A stretch of DNA of 64,000 bases from Streptomyces cinereus (GCA_014647715.1 BMPS01000002.1:140620-204619); one strand, 5' to 3'; shown: positions 47,977-57,611, numbered from the stretch's first letter. A program made the numbers and translations. The notes: a model not told the origin generated them from the letters alone.

Positions 47977-49023
47977 ATGTCTATGATTTTCCCACAAAAT
48001 ACGTTGTCAAAAAAAATGCTTACGCCGTTATTGATGGCGTGTTTTGCCTTAACCGTCGTGGGATGTAGTCGCAATGAGCAAAAAGACGAGCAAACTGGCA
48101 GTGCTGTAAGCAGTGAGCAAAAGACAATTGAAACGTCTGATATTGCCTGTAACAATGAGAAGGCAACTAATGCCATTCACAGTTATCTTGTCAATCGCAT
48201 TGATCAGCAAGCCAAAAAACAGTCTGACATCATTCAGCAGCAAGCAGGTACGGTGGTTGATATGACTATCTTGCAAAATGGCTTGTCGCAAGTGGCCATT
48301 AACCTAGAAAGTGTAAATGGTAGCAATGGAAAATGCCAAGCGACGGTGTCGTTTAATATGCCTCAAGCGCAGCTCGATAACGCGGATAAAATTTATACCC
48401 GTCTAAAAATGCCAGTCGCCGCCGAGCAAATCACGTCGCGTGGGTATCAACTACAAAATAGCACATTGGTGGCAAACCCTGTTGGGTTTGGTCTATCAGC
48501 CAGTGGCACTAATTATCAAGTCAATAGCACCACAGGCGACGAGGTGATTGGGCTAGTCGGTGAAATTATGGCAAATTCGGCATTAGCGCAAACGCTGACC
48601 CAGCCATCTAATACGCCCTTAGCTGGTTCTTCGGCAGGTGCCATACCCGTTCTACCACCAGTGACTAGCAAACCCAGTGTCGCGGCCAACAACAGCCAAA
48701 CTTCAACGACCAAACCTGTCAAAAAACAAACCACAGAAAAACCAAAAACGGGCAGTGAAAAGAACAATAGTGAAAAAACCAAGACTGACGTGACCACCAC
48801 CACACCAGCCAAGAAAAACACGCCATCAGATAGCGCAGATAAAAAATCGGTGAAAAAATCTGAGTCAACCACCTCAAATGCTGATACCAAATCAACCGCT
48901 ACTAAATCAGCGGCTAGCACTGGCAACAGCACAGACAAATCAACCAAGCCAGTATCGCATGAAAAAGTCCCAACAGACACCAATGTCAAATTAACCATTG
49001 AAGAAAAAAACGAGCAATACTAA
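47977..49023 (+). CDS. Putative lipoprotein with low-complexity C-terminus
   Basis: A 348-residue protein I do not recognise. The N-terminus MSMIFPQNTLSKKMLTPL leads to a hydrophobic segment and lipobox LTVVGCS (Cys about residue 30), so it is probably a lipoprotein. Residues about 50-210 form a soluble domain with a Cys pair (IACNNEKATNAIHSYLV and NGKCQATVSF) and a second alpha/beta part. From about 225 to 340 it is almost entirely Ser, Thr, Lys and Ala, likely disordered. ATG 47977 with AAAGGTG upstream is well supported. It is preceded by the divergent GDPD gene and followed by prpF after about 140 bp. Confidence 0.6.
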   Translation: MSMIFPQNTLSKKMLTPLLMACFALTVVGCSRNEQKDEQTGSAVSSEQKTIETSDIACNNEKATNAIHSYLVNRIDQQAKKQSDIIQQQAGTVVDMTILQNGLSQVAINLESVNGSNGKCQATVSFNMPQAQLDNADKIYTRLKMPVAAEQITSRGYQLQNSTLVANPVGFGLSASGTNYQVNSTTGDEVIGLVGEIMANSALAQTLTQPSNTPLAGSSAGAIPVLPPVTSKPSVAANNSQTSTTKPVKKQTTEKPKTGSEKNNSEKTKTDVTTTTPAKKNTPSDSADKKSVKKSESTTSNADTKSTATKSAASTGNSTDKSTKPVSHEKVPTDTNVKLTIEEKNEQY

Positions 49024-49165
49024 CGTTAACCACTGTTAGATGACGTGTTTAACGTATGCCACCCAGTCATCAATTTGTTTTATCATGTTTTTGATGTAGT
49101 AATGTGACTAAACATAAAACAAATTGATGCGTCAATTCTCTGCCTGCCACCATAAGGATATGAAC

Positions 49166-50347
49166 ATGGCCCATTTTGCCCCACAAGTCGCTGTTAAAGC
49201 TACCTATATGCGCGGTGGTACATCAAAAGGTACTTTTTTCAAGCTTGATGACCTGCCTGAACGCTGCCAAACCCCAGGGCAAGCCCGAGATAATTTTTTA
49301 CTGCGGGTAGTTGGTAGTCCAGATCCGTATGGTAAGCAAATTGACGGTTTGGGGAATGGCTCATCATCAACCTCCAAAGTGGTGATTTTGTCAAAAACAG
49401 ACGTTGCCGATCATGATGTGAATTATTTATTCGGTCAGGTCGCCATTGATAAAGCGATGATTGATTGGTCGGGCAACTGTGGTAACTTAACCGCTGCAGT
49501 CGGTTCATTTGCGATTGCCAATGGCTTGGTGGATGCCAGTAAAGTGCCCCAAAATGGCATTTGTGAAGTGCGTATTTGGCAGCAAAATATCAGCAAAACC
49601 ATCATCGCGCATGTACCCATGACCGATGGTCAAGTGCAAGAAACGGGCGATTTTGAGCTAGATGGTGTGACTTTCCCAGCAGCCGAAGTTAAAATTGAAT
49701 TTATCGACCCTGTGGACAGCGATGGCGATATGTTCCCGACGGGCAACTTGATTGACAAACTTAATGTACCTGAAATCGGTGAATTTGACGTCACGATGAT
49801 CAATGCGGGTATCCCAACGATTTTTTTAAATGCCAAAGACTTAGGTTTTACGGGCGCTGAGCTGCAAAAAGACATCAACAGTAACCAAGAAATTTTGGCT
49901 AAGCTTGAAAAAATCCGTGCCCATGGCGCCGTTAAAATGGGACTGATTGCAGAGTTAACAGAAGCTCAAACCCGTCAGCATACCCCAAAAATTGCTTGGG
50001 TTGCACCGCCCGCTGATTATACCGCCTCTAGTGGCAAAGCAGTCAAGGCAGGCGATATTGATTTGCTTGCCCGCGCGATGAGCATGGGTCAACTGCACCA
50101 TGCCATGATGGGTACAGCCTCGGTTGCGATTGGCACCGCAGCGACCATTAAAGGTACGCTAGTCAATCAAGCGGCAGGGGGCAAAGCGTTGTCTGAAGTA
50201 CGCTTTGGTCACCCATCAGGCACGCTACTGGTCGGGGGTGAGTCTATGCAAGTGGATGGCAAATGGCAAGCCAAAAAAGTGTCTATGAGCCGTTCAGCGC
50301 GCCGTCTGATGGTAGGTGAGGTGTATGTGCCGGGCGATGCGTTTTAA
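49166..50347 (+). CDS. prpF: PrpF-type 2-methylaconitate cis-trans isomerase family protein
   Basis: A 393-residue diaminopimelate-epimerase-fold enzyme. PrpF converts 2-methyl-trans-aconitate to the cis form for the AcnD branch of the 2-methylcitrate cycle. Features are ATYMRGGTSKGTFFKLDDLP, LLRVVGSPDPYGKQIDGLGNGSSSTSKV-type region (DGLGNGSSSTSKVVILSK), WSGNCGNLTAAVGSFAI with the catalytic Cys-Gly-Asn, and FGHPSGTLLVGGE. ATG 49166 has AAGGA 7 bases upstream. No prpB, prpC or acnD is near it in the window, so the substrate may be a relative such as 4-oxalomesaconate. pgeF follows. Confidence 0.85.
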   Translation: MAHFAPQVAVKATYMRGGTSKGTFFKLDDLPERCQTPGQARDNFLLRVVGSPDPYGKQIDGLGNGSSSTSKVVILSKTDVADHDVNYLFGQVAIDKAMIDWSGNCGNLTAAVGSFAIANGLVDASKVPQNGICEVRIWQQNISKTIIAHVPMTDGQVQETGDFELDGVTFPAAEVKIEFIDPVDSDGDMFPTGNLIDKLNVPEIGEFDVTMINAGIPTIFLNAKDLGFTGAELQKDINSNQEILAKLEKIRAHGAVKMGLIAELTEAQTRQHTPKIAWVAPPADYTASSGKAVKAGDIDLLARAMSMGQLHHAMMGTASVAIGTAATIKGTLVNQAAGGKALSEVRFGHPSGTLLVGGESMQVDGKWQAKKVSMSRSARRLMVGEVYVPGDAF

Positions 50348-50377
50348 TCGACAAATCAGTCACAAGCCAACTAATAG

Positions 50378-50422
50378 CCCAATACCTAAGAGACTAATAA
50401 CTAAGTCCCCAATACCTAAGAG
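50378..50422. repeat. 15-bp direct repeat before pgeF
   Basis: CCCAATACCTAAGAG at 50378-50392 and again at 50408-50422, with 15 bp between the copies and a degenerate CTAATA copy around them. It lies between the prpF stop and the pgeF start; the second copy supplies the AAGAG that may serve as the pgeF ribosome site. Confidence 0.8.
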
Positions 50423-50429
50423 CCCAATA

Positions 50430-51329
50430 ATGACAGATAAGCACTCACACTGGATTGAACTGACGCACGCACCAAGCCAAGGGGTAACCGTGGTTCAAAC
50501 CCTTTCTGGCTGTGAGTCCCTGCCAAGAAAGTCAAGCATGTCAAGCAATGATGCAGTGGGGCAGTCTAGTTTGAGTGCTGTGTATGGTCAATTCAATCTG
50601 GGCTTACATGTAGGTGATGATAGCATGCAGGTGCATCAAAATCGTGCGCACTTGCTGCAATCCTTGCAACAATATCATCCCACATTAAAGACCGTTCATT
50701 GGCTTAATCAAATTCATGGTAATGATACTTATCAGGTTACCGATAAAATTGGCACAGCAGCGATATCTGCTGATGCGCATATTACGCGTTTGCCTAATGT
50801 TGCCTTAGCGATTATGACAGCAGATTGTGTACCTATCATGATAGCCACTGATGCAGCAGATGATAACAAGCTGATTGCGGCTATTCACGCTGGCTGGCAA
50901 GGTCTTAGTAAAGATATCATTGCAAAGACAGTACAAAAAATGGTACACCAGTTTGACTTTGCAGCGGGGGACAATGCGACTGCAGAAATGCAGAAGGTCA
51001 CTCGTGGGTGGCACGCTTGGGTAGGCGCTAGCATCGCGCAATCGAGCTATGAAGTGGACAGTCGTGTCAAAGATGCCGTGTTATCAGTGTTAAACGTATC
51101 TGAGGCTGTCGCTACCCAGTTGTTTCAGCCAAATGCTGATAAGGTCGGTCATTATTTCGCCGATTTGCCTGCAATAGCAGAATTACAGCTCAAGGCTTGT
51201 GGTATTCATCAGGTGCATAAAAGTGGTTTAGATAGCCATAGTGATGCACGATTTTATTCGTATCGTCGGCAAACCCAGCATCAATTGCCTGCAACAGGTA
51301 GAATGGCAACACTGATTTTTATGGACTAA
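50430..51329 (+). CDS. pgeF: Peptidoglycan editing factor PgeF (YfiH/laccase-domain) family
   Basis: A 299-residue YfiH family protein; PgeF removes mis-incorporated amino acids such as L-Ser from peptidoglycan precursors in E. coli. Visible motifs: LNLGLHVGDD-like QFNLGLHVGDDSMQV, VHWLNQIHGNDTYQV (His), ADAHITRLPNVALAIMTADCVP with Cys/Asp and HAGWQGLSKDI. ATG 50430 is chosen because the upstream frame is a low-complexity, repeat-derived stretch overlapping prpF. It converges with surA across a shared terminator. Confidence 0.88.
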   Translation: MTDKHSHWIELTHAPSQGVTVVQTLSGCESLPRKSSMSSNDAVGQSSLSAVYGQFNLGLHVGDDSMQVHQNRAHLLQSLQQYHPTLKTVHWLNQIHGNDTYQVTDKIGTAAISADAHITRLPNVALAIMTADCVPIMIATDAADDNKLIAAIHAGWQGLSKDIIAKTVQKMVHQFDFAAGDNATAEMQKVTRGWHAWVGASIAQSSYEVDSRVKDAVLSVLNVSEAVATQLFQPNADKVGHYFADLPAIAELQLKACGIHQVHKSGLDSHSDARFYSYRRQTQHQLPATGRMATLIFMD

Positions 51330-51338
51330 TTTAATTAT

Positions 51339-51375
51339 AAAAAAAGGCAGTATGTTAATCCTACTGCCTTTTTTA
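51339..51375. terminator. Bidirectional terminator, pgeF / surA
   Basis: GGCAGTA / TACTGCC stem with a 9-nt loop and long A and T tracts on both sides. Confidence 0.92.
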
Positions 51376-51386
51376 TCAAAGCTAAA

Positions 51387-53039
51387 TTATTGCATGATTT
51401 TAACGTAAGCTTGCGCTCTTAAATCCTGCATCCAATCGTCTAGCGCTTGCGGTGCCATACGTTGATATAGGATTTCACGCGCCATGTTTTTACGATAGAC
51501 ATCACTCACGTCTTTTTGGCGTTTTTCATCGACTTTGAGAATATGCCAGCCAAATTGTGATTGAAAGGGCACAGAATAGTCATTTACCGACGTTTTTTTC
51601 ATCATTGCTTCAAAGCTTGGTACCATATCACCTTCACTGACCCAGCCCAAATCGCCGCCGTTACTGGCGCTTCCCGGGTCTTTTGAATAGGTGCTTGCTA
51701 AAGTAGCGAAGTCCTCACCTTGACGCAGTTTTTCATAGATAGTGTCGATCTGCTGTTTCGCCATGTCAGCGGGCAGGGCAGTCGATGGGCTGATTAAAAT
51801 ATGGCGGGTATGCCATTGATCGATGATTTTTTGTTGACCGCCGCGTTTATCTACGAGTTTAATCACGTTATAACCTTCTGCCGTGGCAATGGGGTTGGTG
51901 ACTTGCCCGACTTCAAGGGCGGTGATGTTTTTTGACAATTCTGTCGGTAACTCTGCCGCGACGTGGTAGCCCATATCGCCCCCTTGAATTTGCGCGTTAT
52001 AGTTGGTTTGCGCGTCAGTCATGATTTGCTCAATATTGGCATTCTCAGCTTGCAAGTTTTTGGCAATTTGGGTGGCTACGGTCAGCGCTTGTTTTTTTTG
52101 TTTGTCGCTGGTTTTACCTGCGGCATCGGCTTCAAAAGGCACACGAATATGTAAGGTGCGATATTGTGATTTTTCTAAAGCGTTGCTCTCTGGTGATTTT
52201 AAGAAGTTATCAACATCTTGATCGGTGATTTTGATGCGGCTGGCAAGTTGTTGCTGCTGCAAGGTTTGTATCGCCAAGTCTTCACTGACTTTTTGACGCA
52301 ATGCTTGGTAACTACCTACGCGCTGGGCGTCAAGTTTTTGCTGGAATTCGGCAAGGCTTGCGACCCCATTTTGTTGTGCCAAATTGGTCAACGCAGCATT
52401 CACTGCATTTTCTTCAGCTTGCAGTCCTTGGCGTTTGATGATATCAAGCTGGATTTGCTTAGTAATTAACTGATCCAATACTTGCGGATAAAGTTGCTGT
52501 GCGGGTGGCACAGGTTTATTTTGCGCTTGAAGCTGTGCAGAAGCTTGAGCAACCGCGCGATCTAACTGGCTGCGTAAAATAGGGGTGTCGTTGACAATAG
52601 CAATCACGCCATCAATGACCTGATCTTGCGAGTTGCTAGTGACGACAGGCGTTGCCTCAACCAATGAGCTGGTGACCTCTGATGTTACGGGCGCAGTTTG
52701 GGAGACAGCTTTTGCTGTTTTTTGCGTGGTAGGTTTTGAGCCGCTGGCTTTGGTGTCAGCTTTGACTGATTTGGCAGCGTTGGTGGTTTTGTTTGCTGTC
52801 ACAGCTTTGGTTGATTTGCTTGTGGTTTGCGCTGCAGATTTGGTGCTAGATTTTTTACTAGATTCCACCGTCGTTTTGGCGGTGGTGGTGTTAGTTTTAG
52901 CGGTTACCGCTGTTGCAGTCACGGCTTGCGCGCTCAATGTTGGCATAACCAATAGAGCGCCATATATCAAAGCGCTAGTGAGAGCAGATAGGGTGTTACG
53001 GGGAAAATTGGGTAAATTATGCATGACAGCATGGTTCAT
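51387..53039 (-). CDS. surA: Periplasmic chaperone / peptidyl-prolyl isomerase SurA
   Basis: Chaperone that delivers outer-membrane proteins such as LptD to the BAM machinery. The 550 residues comprise a signal region (about 1-45, hydrophobic ALIYGALLVMPTLSAQA), a Ser/Thr/Lys/Ala low-complexity stretch (about 45-130) absent in E. coli SurA, the SurA N domain (about 140-290: IDGVIAIVNDTPILRSQLDRA), a degenerate parvulin domain, and a conserved parvulin domain near 420-520 (WHTRHILISPSTALP, SKDPGSASNGGDLGWVSEG). ATG 53039 has AAGGAT upstream; the open frame extends 27 codons further. It lies 258 bp downstream of lptD on the same strand. Confidence 0.92.
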   Translation of the reverse strand: MNHAVMHNLPNFPRNTLSALTSALIYGALLVMPTLSAQAVTATAVTAKTNTTTAKTTVESSKKSSTKSAAQTTSKSTKAVTANKTTNAAKSVKADTKASGSKPTTQKTAKAVSQTAPVTSEVTSSLVEATPVVTSNSQDQVIDGVIAIVNDTPILRSQLDRAVAQASAQLQAQNKPVPPAQQLYPQVLDQLITKQIQLDIIKRQGLQAEENAVNAALTNLAQQNGVASLAEFQQKLDAQRVGSYQALRQKVSEDLAIQTLQQQQLASRIKITDQDVDNFLKSPESNALEKSQYRTLHIRVPFEADAAGKTSDKQKKQALTVATQIAKNLQAENANIEQIMTDAQTNYNAQIQGGDMGYHVAAELPTELSKNITALEVGQVTNPIATAEGYNVIKLVDKRGGQQKIIDQWHTRHILISPSTALPADMAKQQIDTIYEKLRQGEDFATLASTYSKDPGSASNGGDLGWVSEGDMVPSFEAMMKKTSVNDYSVPFQSQFGWHILKVDEKRQKDVSDVYRKNMAREILYQRMAPQALDDWMQDLRAQAYVKIMQ

Positions 53040-53173
53040 GGCATGTATCCTTAAAATAAAAACCAAAAAATAAAAAAAGTAAATTTGATCACTCAAAAAA
53101 TTAGGGCAAAACAATTTCAATAAAATGGCTGGTCTTTGACCAAGTTTCTTACATCAAATTTCTTAGATTTAGA

Positions 53174-53197
53174 TGTTGCTAAGTAATGTTGCTAAGT
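53174..53197. repeat. 13-bp tandem repeat between lptD and surA
   Basis: TGTTGCTAAGT occurs at 53174-53184 and at 53187-53197, a period of 13 bp. It is in the non-coding spacer upstream of surA. Confidence 0.75.
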
Positions 53198-53297
53198 TTG
53201 GCTCATTTTATACAATAATATTTGCTGGCGTATGTCTGTATCATAATAAATCCTAAAAAAACCTCAAGTTTTAGCCAGTTTTTTGCGTAAAAGGCGT

Positions 53298-56282
53298 TTA
53301 GTATTTAGGGTCATAACCCAATACCCGATTACGCATCAAGCTAGCCAGTCGACCGTCACCTTTGTTGGATAACCCATTTAAGCTAATTTCTGCCATGATA
53401 GCGTGGTCAGCACTGTCTTTATCACTTAATTCATCATAATAACGGCGAGCATAAATCGATAAGCCATAACAACAGCTATCATAAGTAAAGCCCGCTAACA
53501 CATCACTAAAACGACTTTTCTCATTGTCGTATTGGACAGCCCCTAAAAACTGCCAATTATCATTAATAGGCAAAACAGCAGAACCTGTGAAAGCAGAGAG
53601 GGCTTTTTGTCCAAATATACTCTCATTGCGTTTGATATACCCTAAGTTATAAAGGCTATTAAAAGTTGGCGCATAACGAAATTGGGTATTGATATAGTTT
53701 AAATCAGCGTTGTCATCAACCGAGCCATCTAAATCTACCCAAAAATCTTGACGCGGCTGGGTGCTTACTTCAAAGACCGTACCGGTATTGTCAATTTTTA
53801 ACCCATCATCGGTATTGTCAAGATGTACCCGAATATCACTAAAATAAATTTGTTTACCCACGCTAGCATCCAAGCGAGTCAAACCATTGCCATCAATATA
53901 GCGATAATTTAATGAAGGGGTTAGATGATTGTTGTCGGGCAGGCGATCATATCCCAAAAACCATGAATCTTCATACAATTGCGAAAAATTGAGCGATGCC
54001 AAACGGGTATTGAAGTTGGGTACGTCAGTTTGGTCTTTATAGGGCGAGTACACATATTTTAGGCGCGGGCTTAATAACTGATAGCCGCCCAAGGTGTCAT
54101 CAAATTTACCAAATGGGGTGCCTGCTTTAAAGAAATTTAAGCCACTGTCAATACTAAACTGCGGTACAAAAATAGATTGGCTTTTGCTATTTTTATCCAG
54201 TCCATTGGCATCGGCTGATTCTTGGTCAAATTGGGTGTAAAGGTGCTGTAAACTCACTGACGGGGTCACGTATCCCCAAGTTCGCGTCATTGGATAGGCG
54301 GCAGTGAGTTTGTTATACAGTCTGCCACCGCTTTGCTCAGGCGCAGAGCCATCATCGATTGGGCGTTTAAAATAGGCAAAATCGCTGATACCCGTCAAAT
54401 CAAATTGGGTCACCCAAGGCACACGATATTTGACCGATAACTGCGGCAGACGGTCATACGGTTTGTCTTTATCCAAGATTTTGTCTGAATTGGTTAAATT
54501 ACGATCCAGTGTTTGAAAGGTTTCAATCTTGGCAAGCGCAGTCAAATAGTCATTGTAATAATTGGCTTGAATGCGGCGCGGTAAATTTAATTGAACAGTT
54601 TCGTCACCCAAGGTCTCAAAATCGTTTAAGAATTTAGGATCTGAGACATACTGATAGAGCGCATCAATGGACAGGTTAGGGATATCTTTTGACTGCCAAT
54701 GATGATTATAGTAAAAGCGCTTACGGTCTTCATCATTATATTGTTTGTCGTTTGGCAGATAAGAGCCTGTCAAGCTACCATAACCAAATTTTTCTGTCAG
54801 ATAGCGGAACTCACCTGTCAACATCGGATTGCGATCAGTAAAAATGGTTGGCGTGACAGTGGCATCGTAGTTTGGCGCTAGATTAAAGTAGTAAGGTAAC
54901 TGTACATTAAAACTCCCTTCCGTACTAAAGCCGCCGCGTGGTAACAAAAAACCACTGGTGCGGCGATCGTCAATCGGAAAGTTAAAATACGGCAGGTACA
55001 ATACCGGGGTATTTTTAACTTTTAACGTGGCATTATAGGCTTCACCGCGACCCGTGTCGGTATTGATATCGATGTTTTTGGCATTAATCTGCCAAGTCGG
55101 ATTGTCAGGCGCGCAGGTGGTAAACATGACATCGTCAATTTCAACACGGCTTTCATCGACTTTATTAAGCCGTTTGGCATAACCATACGCTTGTAGCGGT
55201 ACGCTGGCAAACGCCACGTCTTTGGCGGTTGCTTTGCTGCTATCCGTTTGGTACGCCAGTTCATCGGCAACGGTAATCAGCCCCCCTTTTGGGCTATCTT
55301 TAAGGCTTACACGTGGGTTGCCGTCTGTCGATTGGGTGCTTTGCGCGGCATCCACCAACAAAACATTACCTTGAGCGGCCGCAATGCCATCTTGCACGTT
55401 AACGACCACTTTATCGGCAGAGATTTGCTGACGACCTTGGTTGATTTGCACATCGCCTGACAATTCAGCGTAATTTTCATTGTCATAATAGCCATAGTCA
55501 GACGACGCATAAATTGGGAAGCTGCTATTGGGTTGGTCGGTAGCGGCTGCCGCTAATGCCTGTTGTTGATAGATGGTCGAAGTGGGATATACCCAGTTGC
55601 CATGACACATGGCGTCTTTTCGGGAGGCTGCTTTTGATTGCGTATTTGCTTGAGCACCTGACTGTTGACTATCAGGCGTGAGCGGGTTCAGCAAATTTGG
55701 ATTAGAAGTTGGATTAGCAACCGTGGCGTTAGTATCGTCCGTGGTTTGCTGGGTTTTGGGTTGATAAAAGGTTTTGAGCTTTTCTAGACTGGCTTGCTGC
55801 TGTTGATTTGGGGTAAAATTGGGACGAGTACGCGCAGAGTTTGGTTTGATGTCAGGCGCGCTAATCGGCGTGATACCTTGATTGGTGGTTACATCGACAG
55901 TAGTGGTGCTGTCTGCTGTGGCGGCGATACTAATATCGGTATCGGGCTTTACAGCTGAGTTATCAAGGTTTTGTTTTTTAATAATTTGTGATTCAGTGCC
56001 CTGTGTCTCGATACTCTGTGATTCAGTGTTTTGAGCTTCTGTGCTTTGTGCTGTCGCTGCATCAGTCGATTCCGTAACGGCGGCTGTCGGCAACACCGCA
56101 AGTGCTGATGTTGAATACAAAGTAGTGAACATCGCACCAAGCGTCATCGCTAAAACGTTGGTATGTCGATAAATTTGATGTAATGATTGATGCAGGCGTG
56201 TAGGCTGGGTTGGCAAAGACGAATGTGAAGTTAAACGATTAGAAGTTGACGAAATAGGCGACAATTTCACAGATTTTTTCAT
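53298..56282 (-). CDS. lptD: LPS assembly protein LptD
   Basis: Outer-membrane beta-barrel translocon that inserts LPS into the outer leaflet with LptE. At 994 residues it is longer than E. coli LptD (784), owing to a 200-residue Gln/Thr/Ser/Asn-rich region after the signal peptide (cleavage about residue 62). The OstA/LptA-like periplasmic domain (about 245-400) has YAELSGDVQINQGRQQISAD; the barrel fills the rest, including FLLPRGGFSTEGSFNVQLPYYF. Cys residues fit the LptD disulfide scheme: one near 225, one near 395, and an adjacent pair at 937-938 (YDSCCYGLSIY). surA follows on the same strand; amgK is divergent. Confidence 0.95.
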   Translation of the reverse strand: MKKSVKLSPISSTSNRLTSHSSLPTQPTRLHQSLHQIYRHTNVLAMTLGAMFTTLYSTSALAVLPTAAVTESTDAATAQSTEAQNTESQSIETQGTESQIIKKQNLDNSAVKPDTDISIAATADSTTTVDVTTNQGITPISAPDIKPNSARTRPNFTPNQQQQASLEKLKTFYQPKTQQTTDDTNATVANPTSNPNLLNPLTPDSQQSGAQANTQSKAASRKDAMCHGNWVYPTSTIYQQQALAAAATDQPNSSFPIYASSDYGYYDNENYAELSGDVQINQGRQQISADKVVVNVQDGIAAAQGNVLLVDAAQSTQSTDGNPRVSLKDSPKGGLITVADELAYQTDSSKATAKDVAFASVPLQAYGYAKRLNKVDESRVEIDDVMFTTCAPDNPTWQINAKNIDINTDTGRGEAYNATLKVKNTPVLYLPYFNFPIDDRRTSGFLLPRGGFSTEGSFNVQLPYYFNLAPNYDATVTPTIFTDRNPMLTGEFRYLTEKFGYGSLTGSYLPNDKQYNDEDRKRFYYNHHWQSKDIPNLSIDALYQYVSDPKFLNDFETLGDETVQLNLPRRIQANYYNDYLTALAKIETFQTLDRNLTNSDKILDKDKPYDRLPQLSVKYRVPWVTQFDLTGISDFAYFKRPIDDGSAPEQSGGRLYNKLTAAYPMTRTWGYVTPSVSLQHLYTQFDQESADANGLDKNSKSQSIFVPQFSIDSGLNFFKAGTPFGKFDDTLGGYQLLSPRLKYVYSPYKDQTDVPNFNTRLASLNFSQLYEDSWFLGYDRLPDNNHLTPSLNYRYIDGNGLTRLDASVGKQIYFSDIRVHLDNTDDGLKIDNTGTVFEVSTQPRQDFWVDLDGSVDDNADLNYINTQFRYAPTFNSLYNLGYIKRNESIFGQKALSAFTGSAVLPINDNWQFLGAVQYDNEKSRFSDVLAGFTYDSCCYGLSIYARRYYDELSDKDSADHAIMAEISLNGLSNKGDGRLASLMRNRVLGYDPKY
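55986..56060. repeat. 15-bp degenerate repeats in lptD
   Basis: Five consecutive 15-bp units encode pentapeptides of the form xxExQ (GTESQ, SIETQ, NTESQ, STEAQ and a diverged one) in the low-complexity region just after the LptD signal peptide. Confidence 0.75.
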
Positions 56283-56447
56283 TAGACATTTACCAAAGAC
56301 GCAATATAAAAACCTTCACATCATATCACTAGCGTCATCAATATACTATTGCAAAAGATGTTTAAAATTGCAAACATGATAGACGCCACTTGAGAGATAC
56401 GCAGATTTTCGGTAGCATAACTTATTTTTATTGAGTAAGCCCACGTT

Positions 56448-57605
56448 ATGAACCATCCTGCCGCACAACCTGCCAACCAAGACACTTCAGATAGCGCAGC
56501 TTCGCCATCAAATACCGAGCCATGTGAACAGCAGCCACTTGAACAACAATCACTTAAGCAACAGCCACTTAAACAACAGCCACGTGAACAACAGCTGCAC
56601 ACTTGGTTGACCCAAGTTTTTCAAAATCAGTCATTGCAGCATGAAAAAATACCTGGTGATGCCAGCTTTCGCAGCTATCATCGCTTAACCGTCGACAATC
56701 AACACTATATCGTGATGGATGCGCCACCAGAAAAAGAATCGGTGAAAGAATTTATCGCCGTGGGCAACTTAATGGCAGGTCATGTGCATGTGCCAAAAAT
56801 GATTGCCACGGATGAACAGCAAGGTTTTATCGTCCTTGAGGATTTGGGAAACACGGATTTTGCCGATGTCATTGCCAAGGATTTAACGGATGCAGGCGAG
56901 CTGGCAAAAACTGCGCGCTATTATCAGCAGGCAATGCAGGAAATTTTGGCGATTCAAAAGATTGACATCAATGATGCCCAAGCTATTATACCAAGTTACG
57001 ATGATGCCTTGCTGCGCCGAGAAATGGGCTTGTTTAGCGAGTGGTTTTTACCTTATATCGGCGTGACGATGACCCCAGACTTAGAGGCGCTGTGGCAAGA
57101 TTTGCAGTCTGATATTATCCAGCAAGTCATCGCGCAGCCTCAAGTGGTGGTGCACCGTGATTTTCACAGCCGTAATTTGATGGTATTAAATCACAGCGAT
57201 GAGTTGGGCGTGATTGATTTTCAAGATGCTGTCATCGGTGCCTACACCTATGATTTGGCGTCTTTACTGCGAGATGCCTATATCAATTATGATGAAACAT
57301 GGGTCAACACGCATCTGGCTCATTATCACCAATTGGCGCAAATTGACAAAAGCTTGGCAGAGTTTACCGTGGATTTTAATATCATGAGTATGCAGCGTCA
57401 TCTTAAGGTGTTGGGAATTTTTGTACGTTTGTTTGAGCGAGATGGCAAAGACCGTTATTTGACAAATTTGCCTAAAGTTTTCAATGATTTATTAACTTGT
57501 CTAAAAGCTATCACCCAATGGGATGAGCGTCATACTTTTGATAAATTTGCTGATTGGATAACCGCCGTCGTTGAACCTGCTTTTCATCAAAAAATCCAAG
57601 GATAA
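56448..57605 (+). CDS. amgK: N-acetylmuramate/N-acetylglucosamine kinase AmgK
   Basis: Anomeric sugar kinase of the peptidoglycan recycling bypass, making MurNAc-alpha-1-phosphate for MurU. The 385 residues include a kinase fold with PGDASFRSYHRL, FIVLEDLGNTDFADV, the Brenner-type catalytic HRDFHSRNLMVL and LGVIDFQDAVIGAYTYDLAS (DFG-equivalent). The first 60 residues are an unusual low-complexity extension dominated by Gln, including five pentapeptide repeats. If the true N-terminus begins nearer LHTWLTQVFQN, the start is later; ATG 56448 is the only clear start with the full frame. murU follows after 6 bp, and lptD is divergent. Confidence 0.9.
   Translation: MNHPAAQPANQDTSDSAASPSNTEPCEQQPLEQQSLKQQPLKQQPREQQLHTWLTQVFQNQSLQHEKIPGDASFRSYHRLTVDNQHYIVMDAPPEKESVKEFIAVGNLMAGHVHVPKMIATDEQQGFIVLEDLGNTDFADVIAKDLTDAGELAKTARYYQQAMQEILAIQKIDINDAQAIIPSYDDALLRREMGLFSEWFLPYIGVTMTPDLEALWQDLQSDIIQQVIAQPQVVVHRDFHSRNLMVLNHSDELGVIDFQDAVIGAYTYDLASLLRDAYINYDETWVNTHLAHYHQLAQIDKSLAEFTVDFNIMSMQRHLKVLGIFVRLFERDGKDRYLTNLPKVFNDLLTCLKAITQWDERHTFDKFADWITAVVEPAFHQKIQG
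56520..56594. repeat. 15-bp tandem repeats, five copies, in amgK
   Basis: Units at 56520-56534, 56535-56549, 56550-56564, 56565-56579 and 56580-56594, consensus CCACTTGAACAACAG. In frame they encode P-L-E/K-Q-Q pentapeptides; the reading frame would survive gain or loss of units. Confidence 0.92.
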
Positions 57606-57611
57606 AACCCC

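Noticed and set aside
48516..48998. 160-codon antisense ORF inside the lipoprotein gene
   Set aside because: It mirrors the low-complexity Ser/Thr/Lys region; the sense protein has a signal peptide, lipobox and ribosome site, the antisense one has no features.
52633..53073. 146-codon antisense ORF inside the surA N-terminal region
   Set aside because: It is the complement of the Thr/Lys/Ala-rich SurA segment, giving a Val/Leu/Ala-rich artefact.
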